Notes under the pieces: generated by a model
The model's input: only the letters and a program-made list of their open reading frames with translations
The model's database searches: none
Told to the model about the DNA's origin: nothing
Shown: positions 33,744-42,120 of the stretch, one piece after another
Layout of the letters: each line of letters starts with the position of its first letter
How positions within the stretch are numbered: position 1 is the stretch's first letter
Assembly (NCBI RefSeq): GCF_000384295.1
Contig: NZ_KB913037.1
Location: forward strand, 6,258,822 to 6,322,821
Direction: 5' to 3'
Source: Amycolatopsis balhimycina FH 1894
Lineage (GTDB): Bacteria; Actinomycetota; Actinomycetes; Mycobacteriales; Pseudonocardiaceae
Length of the DNA stretch: 64,000 nt
Translations under genes and position numbers: made by a program

Positions 33744-34268
33744 ATGATGGTGAGTAGTCCCTTTGGCGGGGGCCGGGCGCCCGGTGGGCTGCCGCGGCTG
33801 CCGACCCCGCCGACCGGCTGGCCGATCGGGTCGTACGCGACCTACGGCGAGGCGCAGCAGGCGGTCGACTTCCTCGCGGACAGCGAGTTTTCCGTCGGTG
33901 ACGTCACGATCGTCGGCGTCGACCTGATGCTGGTCGAGCGTGTCATCGGGAAGCTCAGCTGGGGCCGCGTCCTCGGCACCGGCGCGGTGTCCGGGGCGTG
34001 GTTCGGCCTCTTCGCCGGGCTGCTGCTCGGGCTGTTCGTCAACCAGGGCTTCGCGCTCCAGCTGCTGACCGGGCTGGTGCTCGGCGTGCTGTCCGGGCTG
34101 ATGTTCGCCGCCATCGGGTACAGCATGTCGCGGGGACGGCGGGACTTCTCGTCGGCGAGCCAGCTGGTCGCCGGCCGCTACGACGTCCTGTGCCAGCCGC
34201 GCTCGGCCGAGCAGGGCCGGGAACTGCTCGCCAAGCTCGCCCTGAAACCGCCGTCCGCGAATGCCTGA
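33744..34268 (+). CDS. General stress protein 17M-like membrane protein
   Basis: A 174-aa protein related to the general-stress-protein 17M N-terminal domain (IGSYATYGEAQQAVDFLADSEFSVGDVTIVGVDL). A glycine-zipper-like pair of helices follows (WFGLFAGLLLGLFVNQGF and LLTGLVLGVLSGLMFAAIGYSMSRG), and it ends QLVAGRYDVLC. Position between the DUF4190/acyl-CoA dehydrogenase genes and lpqY matches Rv1234 in M. tuberculosis. Start chosen among adjacent ATG/ATG/GTG codons after AGGTG; uncertain by two residues. Confidence 0.75.
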   Translation: MMVSSPFGGGRAPGGLPRLPTPPTGWPIGSYATYGEAQQAVDFLADSEFSVGDVTIVGVDLMLVERVIGKLSWGRVLGTGAVSGAWFGLFAGLLLGLFVNQGFALQLLTGLVLGVLSGLMFAAIGYSMSRGRRDFSSASQLVAGRYDVLCQPRSAEQGRELLAKLALKPPSANA

Positions 34269-34457
34269 AAAAGCCGCCTTCTACCAGGGAAAAATCACGA
34301 TTCGACGCGCGGTGCGCTGAATCGTTACCGATACTGCTTGCGGGGTGTGATCGCCCGGCATAAGTTGGCCGACACCAGTCGGGCGGCCTCGCCCAACCAG
34401 CGCGGCGGCCCGAGCACTAGCACGTCGGGGTGCTGGCGCGGTTCGCCTCATCGCGTC

Positions 34458-34478
34458 GCGGTGCCCACCGGGCACCGC
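34458..34478. promoter_or_regulatory. Palindrome upstream of lpqY
   Basis: GCGGTGCCC (34458-34466) and GGGCACCGC (34470-34478) form a perfect 9-bp dyad around ACC, 34 bp upstream of the lpqY ATG. It could be an operator or a 5'-UTR hairpin. Nothing else is evident in the 240-bp gap before lpqY. Confidence 0.4.
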
Positions 34479-34511
34479 GGTAACCGGCGTGCACGCGGGT
34501 GAGGAGGCCTG

Positions 34512-35834
34512 ATGGGGAAGAGGATCGGCGCGGGCAAACGGGGACGCTCGCCCGGCCGCACCGCGGTCCTGCTGGGGGCAGGGGCTTTGGTGACCGGCAT
34601 GCTGGCCGGGTGCGGAACGAGTTCCGGACTCAAGATCAACATCTACATGTCGCCCGAGGACAACTTCCAGAAGGTTGTCGACGCCTGCAACGTGAAGGCG
34701 GCCGGGAAGTACGAGATCGTCTACAACAAGCTGCCGCGCGGGGCGGACGACCAGCGGCTGCAGATGGCGCGCCGGCTGGCCGCGGGCGACAGCGCCATGG
34801 ACATCCTGGGCCTGGACGTCACGTGGGTTTCGGAGTTCGCCGAGGCGGGCTGGGCCGAGGAGTGGACCGGCCAGAACAAGGACGAGGCGTCGCAAGGCGT
34901 CCTGCAGGGGCCGTTGGACACGGCGACCCACAACGGGAAGCTCTACGCGGCCACGAAGAACACCAACGTCCAGTTGCTCTGGTACGACGACCGGGTCACG
35001 CCCACGCCGCCGAAGACGTGGGACGAGATGATGCAGAAGTCCCAGGAGCTCAAGGGGCAGGGCAAGCCCTACGAGATCGTGTTCACCGGCGCGCAGTACG
35101 AAGGCCTCGTCGTCTTCTACAACACGCTGGTCGCGTCGCTGGGCGGGCACATCCTGTCCGACGACGGCAAGTCCGTCGTGATGGACGACGGCGCCGTGAA
35201 GGCGTTGGAACTGCTCAAGAAGGTGTCGACTTCGGGGCTCACCGACCCGTCGCTGAGCAACATGAAGGAGGACGACATCCGGCAGGCGTTCCAGCGCGGC
35301 CGGGCCGCGTTCCAGCTCAACTGGCCGTACGTCTACGCCGCCTACGCCAAGGACAAGAAGGCGGACCTCTCGCACTTCAAGTGGGCCGTCTACCCGGAGG
35401 CCCAGGCCGGGATGCCCGCCCGGACCACGATCGGCGGGTTCGACCTGGCCGTGAGCACCTATTCGCAGCACAAGCCGGAAGCCTTCGAGGCGGCGCTGTG
35501 CCTGCGCAGCCCGGAAAGCCAGAAGATCTCCGCGATCAACGACGGCGTGCCGCCGAGCATCGAGTCGGTGTACCACAACGACGTCCCGCTCGACCCGGGC
35601 AAGCCGGCGTCGGACGACAACCCGAACATGGCGAGCAAGTACCCGATGCGCGACGCGATCCTCGCCGCGCTCAAGACCGCCGCGGTGCGCCCGCTGACCC
35701 CGGCCTACCAGAACGCCTCGACGGTCATGTCGAAGGTCCTTTCGCCGCCGTCGGACATCGACCCGCAGGCCACCGCGGCCAAGCTGCGCGAGCAGCTCGG
35801 TGACGCGCTCCAGTCGAAGGGAGTGATCCCGTGA
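34512..35834 (+). CDS. lpqY: Trehalose ABC importer substrate-binding lipoprotein
   Basis: A 440-aa extracellular sugar-binding lipoprotein, family SBP_bac_1. The lipobox LAGC gives Cys34 at the membrane anchor. The mature part has KINIYMSPEDNFQKVVDACN and VYNKLPRGADDQRLQMARRLAAGDSAMDILGLDVTW, which strongly resemble mycobacterial LpqY. GAGGAGG lies 5 nt before the ATG. It overlaps sugA. Together with SugABC it recycles trehalose released during mycolate or cell-envelope metabolism; the pathway assignment follows from family and synteny. Confidence 0.9.
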   Translation: MGKRIGAGKRGRSPGRTAVLLGAGALVTGMLAGCGTSSGLKINIYMSPEDNFQKVVDACNVKAAGKYEIVYNKLPRGADDQRLQMARRLAAGDSAMDILGLDVTWVSEFAEAGWAEEWTGQNKDEASQGVLQGPLDTATHNGKLYAATKNTNVQLLWYDDRVTPTPPKTWDEMMQKSQELKGQGKPYEIVFTGAQYEGLVVFYNTLVASLGGHILSDDGKSVVMDDGAVKALELLKKVSTSGLTDPSLSNMKEDDIRQAFQRGRAAFQLNWPYVYAAYAKDKKADLSHFKWAVYPEAQAGMPARTTIGGFDLAVSTYSQHKPEAFEAALCLRSPESQKISAINDGVPPSIESVYHNDVPLDPGKPASDDNPNMASKYPMRDAILAALKTAAVRPLTPAYQNASTVMSKVLSPPSDIDPQATAAKLREQLGDALQSKGVIP

Positions 35835-36802
35835 CCGTCCAGGACTCGACCCCGGCCGACACCGCAGGGGCCACGGTCGCCGAGGAGGCGACGTCGCCCA
35901 AGAAGGGCAAACCCGTTCTCTCCGAAGGGAAGAAGGCCGAGCGGCGGCTCGGGCTGTGGCTGTGCGCGCCCGCGTTCATCGTGATGATCGCGGTCACCGG
36001 CTACCCGATCCTCTACTCGCTCTGGTTGTCGCTGCAGCGGTACGACCTGCGGTTCCCGTCGCAGCAGAAGTTCATCGGCTTCGACAACTACGCGGCCGTG
36101 CTGTCCAGTTCGTACTGGTGGACAGCCTTCGGCACCACGATGTTCCTGACCGTCGTGTCGGTGGCGATCGAGTTCGTGCTCGGCATGGCGCTGGCGCTGA
36201 TCATGCACCGGACGCTCGTCGGCCGCGGCGTGGTCCGCACCGTCGCACTGATCCCGTACGGCATCGTCACGGTCGTCGCGGCGTTCTCGTGGTACTACGC
36301 GTGGACGCCGAAGACCGGTTACCTGGCGAACTTCCTCTCGGCCGACGCGGCACCGCTGACCGACCGGTGGCCGTCGCTGTTCATCATCATCGGCGCCGAG
36401 GTGTGGAAGACCACGCCGTTCATGGCGCTGCTGCTGATGGCCGGCCTCGCGCTGGTGCCCGAGGACCTGCTCAAGGCCGCGGCGATGGACGGCGCGACCG
36501 CGTGGCAGCGGTTCACGAAGGTGATGCTGCCGGTGATGAAGCCGGCGATCCTGGTGGCGCTGCTGTTCCGCACGCTCGACGCCTTCCGGATCTTCGACAA
36601 CATCTTCGTGCTCACCAACGGCGCGCAGGACACCGGGTCGGTGTCGATGCAGACCTACGACAACCTCGTCAAAGGCCTCAACCTCGGCATCGGGTCGACG
36701 ATGGCGGTGCTGATCTTCATCACGGTGGCGATCATCGCCTTCCTCTTCATCAAGGTGTTCGGCACGGCCGCACCGGGTTCGGACGACGGGGGTAAACGCT
36801 GA
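35831..36802 (+). CDS. sugA: Trehalose ABC importer permease SugA
   Basis: A 323-aa MalF-type permease with six helices after an acidic N-terminus. The cytoplasmic EAA loop is [27 protein letters not shown] start overlaps the lpqY stop (GTGA), and its stop shares one base with the sugB ATG. Confidence 0.9.
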   Translation: MTVQDSTPADTAGATVAEEATSPKKGKPVLSEGKKAERRLGLWLCAPAFIVMIAVTGYPILYSLWLSLQRYDLRFPSQQKFIGFDNYAAVLSSSYWWTAFGTTMFLTVVSVAIEFVLGMALALIMHRTLVGRGVVRTVALIPYGIVTVVAAFSWYYAWTPKTGYLANFLSADAAPLTDRWPSLFIIIGAEVWKTTPFMALLLMAGLALVPEDLLKAAAMDGATAWQRFTKVMLPVMKPAILVALLFRTLDAFRIFDNIFVLTNGAQDTGSVSMQTYDNLVKGLNLGIGSTMAVLIFITVAIIAFLFIKVFGTAAPGSDDGGKR

Positions 36803-37641
36803 TGACGATGGGAACCGTCACGACGGGCCGCAAGGCCAGGTGGGGCCTGGTCGACATCCTCGTGCTGGTGTTCGCGCTGGTGCCGGTGCTCTGGGTGGTT
36901 TCGCTGTCGTTCAAGACCAAGGACACGATCACCGACGGGTCGTTCATCCCGCAGTCGTGGACCTGGCAGAACTACGCGGACATCTTCCAGACGTCGGAGT
37001 TCCCGCTGGCGCTGGTCAACTCGATCGGCATCGCGATCATCTCGACGGTGATCGCGGTGGTGCTGGGCACGATGGCCGCGTACGCGGTCGCCCGGCTCGA
37101 CTTCCCCGGCAAGCAGCTGCTCGTCGGGCTGTCGCTGCTGATCGCGATGTTCCCGCAGGTGTCGCTGGTGACGCCGTTGTTCAACATCGAGCGGAACATC
37201 GGGTTGTTCGACACGTGGCCGGGGCTGATCCTGCCCTACATCACGTTCGCGCTGCCGCTGTCGATCTACACGCTGTCGGCGTTCTTCCGGGAAATCCCGT
37301 GGGAGCTGGAAAAAGCGGCGAAGATGGACGGCGCGACGCCGGCCCAGGCCTTCCGGAAGGTGATCGCGCCGCTGGCCGCGCCGGGCGTGTTCACCACGGC
37401 GATCCTGGTGTTCATCTTCTGCTGGAACGACTTCCTGTTCGCCATCTCGCTGACGTCGACCACGGCGTCGCGCACGGTGCCGGCGGCGCTGTCGTTCTTC
37501 ACCGGGTCCTCGCAGTTCGAGGACCCGACCGGGCAGGTGAGCGCGGCGGCGGTCGTGATCACCATTCCGATCATTGTGTTCGTGTTGTTCTTCCAGCGTC
37601 GCATCGTGGCGGGGCTGACCTCCGGTGCGGTGAAGGGGTAG
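36802..37641 (+). CDS. sugB: Trehalose ABC importer permease SugB
   Basis: A 279-aa MalG-type permease with six helices (first [21 protein letters not shown]). EAA loop: [24 protein letters not shown]. It pairs with SugA to form the channel. It is 4 bp upstream of sugC. Confidence 0.9.
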   Translation: MTMGTVTTGRKARWGLVDILVLVFALVPVLWVVSLSFKTKDTITDGSFIPQSWTWQNYADIFQTSEFPLALVNSIGIAIISTVIAVVLGTMAAYAVARLDFPGKQLLVGLSLLIAMFPQVSLVTPLFNIERNIGLFDTWPGLILPYITFALPLSIYTLSAFFREIPWELEKAAKMDGATPAQAFRKVIAPLAAPGVFTTAILVFIFCWNDFLFAISLTSTTASRTVPAALSFFTGSSQFEDPTGQVSAAAVVITIPIIVFVLFFQRRIVAGLTSGAVKG

Positions 37642-37645
37642 CGCT

Positions 37646-38827
37646 ATGGCAGAGATCGTGCTCGACAAGGTGTCGAAGAAGTACCCCGACGGCGCGCTCG
37701 CGGTGTCCGAAGTGGACATGACGATCGGGGACGGCGAGTTCCTCGTCCTGGTCGGCCCGTCCGGCTGCGGGAAGTCGACCATGCTGAACATGGTGGCCGG
37801 GCTGGAGGACATCACTTCCGGTGAGCTGCGCATCGACGGGCAGCGCGTCAACGAGAAGGCGCCGAAGGACCGGGACATCGCGATGGTGTTCCAGTCCTAC
37901 GCGCTGTACCCGCACATGAGCGTCCGCGAGAACATGGCCTTCCCGCTGCGGCTGGCCAAGGTGGACGACAAGACCGTGCGGGCGAAGGTCGAAGAGGCGG
38001 CGAAGATCCTCGACCTGACCCAGCACCTGGACCGCAAGCCGGCCAACCTCTCCGGTGGCCAGCGGCAGCGCGTCGCGATGGGCCGGGCGATCGTCCGGAA
38101 CCCGAAGGCGTTCCTGATGGACGAGCCACTGTCCAACCTGGACGCCAAGCTCCGCGGCCAGATGCGGACGTCGGTGTCGAAGATCCAGAAGCAGCTCGGC
38201 ACGACGACGCTGTACGTGACGCACGACCAGACCGAGGCCATGACCCTGGGCGACCGGGTCGTGGTGCTGCGCGGCGGCTACGTGCAGCAGGTCGGGGCGC
38301 CGCAGTTCCTCTACGACAACCCGGCGAACCTGTTCGTGGCCGGGTTCATCGGCTCGCCGTCGATGAACTTCGTCCCGGCGACACTGGAGAACAACGAACT
38401 GCGGAGTGCGTTGGGGACGACGCCGCTGACGGACCGCGTCCGGCAGCTGGTGGAGAAGGCGAACGCGCCCCGCGACTTGCTGATCGGCATCCGGCCGGAG
38501 CACTTCGAGGACGCGGCGCTGGTCGAGGCCGGGCAGAAGACGGGCGGCGGCACGTTCACCGCGCACATCGACGTGCTCGAGTCGATGGGCTCGGAGAAGT
38601 TCGCCCACTTCACGCTGGAGGGCGAAGCCGCCACCGCCGCGGAACTCGCCGAACTCGCCGCGGACAGCGGCTCGGCGGACGTGCCAGGCGCGGAGTCCCA
38701 GATCGTGGCTCGCCTTTCGGCGGAGTCGTCCGCGGCGGAGAACGCGGACCTCGAGGTCTGGTACGACGCGGACAAGATCAAGCTGTTCGACCCCTCGAAC
38801 GGCAAGAACCTCACCTACGAGGACTGA
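37646..38827 (+). CDS. sugC: Trehalose ABC importer ATPase SugC
   Basis: A 393-aa MalK/UgpC-type ATPase. The nucleotide-binding domain has VGPSGCGKST (Walker A), Q-loop MVFQSYALYPHMSV, NLSGGQRQRV, and FLMDEPLSNLDAKLR. The C-terminal regulatory TOBE/OB region begins near GSPSMNFVP and carries IGIRPEHFE. An Ala/Glu-rich low-complexity stretch near residues 331-365 interrupts this domain, as in long actinobacterial homologues. Last gene of lpqY-sugABC; ended by a family A palindrome. Confidence 0.92.
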   Translation: MAEIVLDKVSKKYPDGALAVSEVDMTIGDGEFLVLVGPSGCGKSTMLNMVAGLEDITSGELRIDGQRVNEKAPKDRDIAMVFQSYALYPHMSVRENMAFPLRLAKVDDKTVRAKVEEAAKILDLTQHLDRKPANLSGGQRQRVAMGRAIVRNPKAFLMDEPLSNLDAKLRGQMRTSVSKIQKQLGTTTLYVTHDQTEAMTLGDRVVVLRGGYVQQVGAPQFLYDNPANLFVAGFIGSPSMNFVPATLENNELRSALGTTPLTDRVRQLVEKANAPRDLLIGIRPEHFEDAALVEAGQKTGGGTFTAHIDVLESMGSEKFAHFTLEGEAATAAELAELAADSGSADVPGAESQIVARLSAESSAAENADLEVWYDADKIKLFDPSNGKNLTYED

Positions 38828-38835
38828 CCCAAGTC

Positions 38836-38884
38836 CGTGAATGGCACATTGAGGGACTCTAAGTCCCACAATGTGCCATTCACG
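38836..38884. repeat. Family A palindrome, copy 4 (one mismatch)
   Basis: Same 24-nt arm design as copies 1-3, with loop base T, and one unpaired position in the right arm (CCCACAA instead of CCCTCAA). It starts 8 bp after the sugC stop and extends over the last codons of the convergent lipoprotein gene. Confidence 0.8.
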
Positions 38885-39788
38885 GCTTTCCGGGAGTCGG
38901 GAGGCGCGGGAAGATCGACGTCGCCGCCGTGCGGGCCAGCGCGCACGTGGCGTCGCCCGCCGTGCCCGCGGTTTCGACGACGCTGATCTCCGCCAGTTCG
39001 CGGCGTCCGGGCAGGCCCGGTGCCGGCTGAGTGGTGTCGACCAGGCAGAACGCGCCCGCGACGCGGACACGGGCCTCGCGGCCGCCCAGTGTCTCGGGCG
39101 GGGTGTCCGCCGCCTCCACCGTTTCCACCGTCAGCTTGAGGCTGACCTTGCCGCGGTAGCAGCTGTGCCCGGTCAGGCCGGTCGTCGGCCGGCTGGCGGG
39201 CCCGGCGGCGGCGTCGAGCTCGTGGCTGTCGAGCGGGACGCACGGCGCGACCCGGCCCCACGAGCGGTCCGGGAACGTCAGCCGCCGGACCTTGTTCTCG
39301 GTGATCGCGGCCAGCGCCGAGCCGACGGTGGCGTCCGCGATGCCGCAGCGCGAGGCCTGGTCGTTGCCGGTGTCGGTGACCGACAGGTCGAGCCGGGTGC
39401 CGTCGGCGAAGGTGATCGCCCGGGTGCACGCGCTGTGGTCGTTGAACGTCGACTCCTGGATCGCGACGCCGTCGGGCACCGGCCCGAGGTAGGCGTAGGG
39501 CTTGATGTTCGGGTCGGAGTCGAACGCCAGCGGCCCGACGAGGATCGTGCGCGGGCCGGCCGCGGCCCGGCAGCTTTCGAACGTCGGGACGGCGACCGCG
39601 CCGGGCGCCACGTCGGGCACGTTCAGCAGGCTGCAGTAGTCGACGCTCCCGAAGTCGCCGAGCGCGGCGGAGGCGGTCAGCGGGGTGGGCCCGGAACTCT
39701 GCTGGGGCGCGGCCTGGGTCTTCGCGCATCCAGCAGCGAACAGGGCGCAGAGCATCGCGACGACCAAGGTTTTCGAACGCGGGTACAC
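38880..39788 (-). CDS. Putative DUF3558-like lipoprotein
   Basis: A 302-aa lipoprotein with lipobox FAAGC (Cys about residue 21) followed by a Gln/Ser/Pro-rich linker. The mature part has spaced cysteines (VDYCSLL, FESCR, SACTR, SRCG, PCVP, HSCY) and resembles DUF3558-type actinobacterial lipoproteins. The GTG at 39788 is chosen because GATACT lies 8 nt upstream, a leaderless arrangement; a TTG at 39797 would abut that hexamer. Function unknown. Confidence 0.65.
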   Translation of the reverse strand: MYPRSKTLVVAMLCALFAAGCAKTQAAPQQSSGPTPLTASAALGDFGSVDYCSLLNVPDVAPGAVAVPTFESCRAAAGPRTILVGPLAFDSDPNIKPYAYLGPVPDGVAIQESTFNDHSACTRAITFADGTRLDLSVTDTGNDQASRCGIADATVGSALAAITENKVRRLTFPDRSWGRVAPCVPLDSHELDAAAGPASRPTTGLTGHSCYRGKVSLKLTVETVEAADTPPETLGGREARVRVAGAFCLVDTTQPAPGLPGRRELAEISVVETAGTAGDATCALARTAATSIFPRLPTPGKP

Positions 39789-40041
39789 GGGGTGCAAGTA
39801 TCACCACATCGGGCCGAAAAACCAGCCCTGACGGGGACATGTCTCACTATTGACCCAGTACCGGGAGAAGAACGCGCAGGTCATCGGATTTCCCGCCGGA
39901 TTCCGCCCGGTTCGCCGGGTCGGCTGAACGATTTTCGGCTTTACCGTCCCCTAAGGGAGCGATCCTTCCCGCGAGCGATGCGGAAGCGGGTACTCCGGTG
40001 GTGAAGTAGTGGTATCGGAACTTCGAGGAAAGGGAAAGACG

Positions 40042-40236
40042 ATGAGCGCACCGGTCACACGACGGCTGTCCCGTCCCCGCAACGGCCGCGTGATCGGCGG
40101 CGTCTGCGCGGGCTTGGCCCAGCGGTACGGCATGAAGCCCGGCACGGTCCGGCTGCTGGCCGTGGTGTCCTGCCTGCTGCCCGGGCCGCAGTTCGTGGCC
40201 TACCTGATCTTGTGGGCGGTCATTCCGTCCGAGTGA
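40042..40236 (+). CDS. PspC domain protein
   Basis: A 64-aa single-helix protein with the PspC motif RRLSRPRNGRVIGGVCAGLA, then QRYGMKPGTVRLLAV and a hydrophobic end PQFVAYLILWAVIPSE. AAAGGGAAAG precedes the ATG. Stand-alone PspC proteins are associated with membrane-stress responses. It overlaps the convergent DUF397 gene by 17 bp. Confidence 0.88.
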   Translation: MSAPVTRRLSRPRNGRVIGGVCAGLAQRYGMKPGTVRLLAVVSCLLPGPQFVAYLILWAVIPSE

Positions 40237-40402
40237 CGGAAGTGAGGAAGCCGCGCCAAGCGGTGGCCCCGACGGCGAAGTGCGGGCCGGCGGGGTCCTT
40301 GGAGTCCCGGATGGCGACGGCGGGAGAGGTGAAGGCAACCTCGACGCAGGCTTGGTTCTCGTCACCGCTGTAGCTGCTCTTGCGCCAGACCATCCGCTCC
40401 AC
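40220..40402 (-). CDS. DUF397 domain protein
   Basis: A 60-aa DUF397 protein: VWRKSSYSGDENQACVEVAF then VAIRDSKDPAGPHFAV, the complete family signature. GTG start behind GGAGTGAGCT; an ATG three codons in is an alternative. It lies 9 bp after the XRE/DUF5753 gene, a pairing found many times over in actinomycete genomes and linked to development and secondary metabolism (BldB/WhiJ-type systems). Confidence 0.9.
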   Translation of the reverse strand: MERMVWRKSSYSGDENQACVEVAFTSPAVAIRDSKDPAGPHFAVGATAWRGFLTSVTRTE

Positions 40403-40411
40403 AGCTCACTC

Positions 40412-41272
40412 CTACTCGCTCAGCCGGTCCGCGAGCCGGAGTAGGAGATTGCAGGACTCCGCCTCGCTCAGTGCGAGCTTACCGATGTCTTTGAACCGGC
40501 GGGAAAGATCGGCGAGCTGACCGGGCTTGACCAACTGCAGGGCACCGGCGGCATGGTCCACGTAGCCGAGGTCGCCGATCGTGTCGGGCGGGAAGCTGAG
40601 CAGCGAAAATGCGCCACGCAACCCGCGGTAAAGCCCGGTTTCGGCGGCCACCACCTGGATGGTGACGTTGGGCAACTCGGTCAGTTCGACGATGTGCAGC
40701 AGTTGCGCGATCAGAACATGTTTCTCCGCGATCGGCCGAACAAGCGCGGTCTCGTCGACGATCGCGTGCAGTCGCAGGGGATCGTCGCCCTTGAGGCGCT
40801 GGCACCGCCACATCCGCACCTGCAGCTTGTGGTTGCGCTCGCGGGTGCCGTGGTGTGCGTAAATGGCCCGCGAGAAGCTCTCGGTCTGGAGAAGCCCGGG
40901 CACATACGCCAGCTCGAAGTTGCGGACCGAGACAGCCTCCGCCTCCAGCGCCGGATAACTGTTGGCTGAGACCCCCTCGATCCGGTTCTGGTTGGGCCGC
41001 CGCGCTTCCCGGGCGATGTCGACCAGCCGGATGAGATCGTCCTCGGGCACCCGATACAGCTCGGCCATCGCCCGCGCGTGCAGCGGGTGAATCGCCCCCT
41101 GCCCCTTCTCCAGCCGCGACAGCGTGCTCTTCGACAGGTCGAGATCCCCGCCGGCCTGCTCCAGCGTCAGCCCGGCCTGTTCCCGCCAGGCCTTCAGCTC
41201 TCTCCCGAGCTGGAGCCGCCTGATCGCCGGAACGCTGTAATACGCCAACCCGCGCACCTCCCCGTCTGCCAT
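40412..41272 (-). CDS. XRE regulator with DUF5753 domain
   Basis: A 286-aa WhiJ-like regulator. The N-terminal helix-turn-helix is LGRELKAWREQAGLTLEQAGGDLDLSKSTLSRLEKGQG (about residues 22-60). The remaining about 190 residues form DUF5753, including YVPGLLQTESFSRA and LHAIVDETAL. It forms an operon with the DUF397 gene; in this system the small partner is thought to modulate the DNA-binding protein. No developmental gene is adjacent. Confidence 0.9.
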   Translation of the reverse strand: MADGEVRGLAYYSVPAIRRLQLGRELKAWREQAGLTLEQAGGDLDLSKSTLSRLEKGQGAIHPLHARAMAELYRVPEDDLIRLVDIAREARRPNQNRIEGVSANSYPALEAEAVSVRNFELAYVPGLLQTESFSRAIYAHHGTRERNHKLQVRMWRCQRLKGDDPLRLHAIVDETALVRPIAEKHVLIAQLLHIVELTELPNVTIQVVAAETGLYRGLRGAFSLLSFPPDTIGDLGYVDHAAGALQLVKPGQLADLSRRFKDIGKLALSEAESCNLLLRLADRLSE

Positions 41273-41335
41273 GATCGCGCGGGCAGCAGTGTCCGGGCGG
41301 GAGGGCGGTGCCGGGATCCCGTGGCGATCACCCCA

Positions 41336-42001
41336 TCAGGGTCGCCAGCAGGACATCGCCCGGTCGATCTCCTGCTCGTCGAGCGCGGGGTGCGGCAGTT
41401 CCGACGGCTTGCCGGGCTGGGCGCGGAGGCCGTCGAGCAGCATGGCGAGACTGCGGCGCCACAGGTCCGGGTCGACCGCGCACGTGAACTCGACCACCGA
41501 GCCGACCATCATGTGCACCAGCGCCATGTCCGTCGAGGCGAAGTCCGGTCGCAGGCCGCCCGCTTCCTTGGCCCGGTCGACCAGCTGTGTGATCAACGGC
41601 ACCATGCGGGCTTTCTCCGCGGCGACGTGCTCGTGGCCGAACTTGTTGGACAGCATGATCTCGCGCAGCCCGCGGTCCGCCGAGTGCATCTCGGCCGCCT
41701 GCCACGTGAAGTCGACGAACGCCTGCCACGCGTCTTCGGCCTTCAGCGCCTGCTGCGCGAGGTCCCCGATTTCTTCCATCCGCTCGGCGAACATGGCCTC
41801 GACCAGGTGTTCCTTGCTGGGGAACCGGCGGTAGACCGTGCCGACGCCGAGGCCGGCGTGGTGGGCGATGTCGTCCAGGGTGGCCTCGAGCCCGCGCAGG
41901 CCGAACACTTCGCGGGCCGCCGCGAGGATGCGACGGCGGTTGAGTTCAGCGTCACGCCGCAGCGGCCGCGCCGGTGCGGCGGGACCAGCGTCCCGTGCCA
42001 T
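41336..42001 (-). CDS. TetR family regulator of the adjacent MFS pump
   Basis: A 221-aa TetR-type repressor with RRRILAAAREVFGLRGLEATLDDIAHHAGLGVGTVYRRFPSKEHLVEAMF as its DNA-binding domain. The ATG at 42001 has TAGACT 7 nt upstream, so the mRNA may be leaderless. It is divergent from a DHA2 MFS gene, the usual pairing for drug-efflux control. The effector is unknown. Confidence 0.9.
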   Translation of the reverse strand: MARDAGPAAPARPLRRDAELNRRRILAAAREVFGLRGLEATLDDIAHHAGLGVGTVYRRFPSKEHLVEAMFAERMEEIGDLAQQALKAEDAWQAFVDFTWQAAEMHSADRGLREIMLSNKFGHEHVAAEKARMVPLITQLVDRAKEAGGLRPDFASTDMALVHMMVGSVVEFTCAVDPDLWRRSLAMLLDGLRAQPGKPSELPHPALDEQEIDRAMSCWRP

Positions 42002-42120
42002 GCCACCCAGTCTAGCCCCTGAAGTAGAGGCACCATCTCCGGTTCTTGTGTACCTTGGGTCGCGTAAGGGGAGATATCTACTCCACATAGTGTCTTGATC
42101 ACCCTCTGTGAGGACATTCC
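42002..42120. promoter_or_regulatory. TetR/MFS divergent control region
   Basis: This 119-bp gap holds the AGATATCT palindrome (42072-42079), flanked by GGGG and ACTCC, as the best operator candidate for the TetR protein. The TAGACT hexamer for tetR is at 42009-42014. The exact operator is a guess. Confidence 0.4.
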
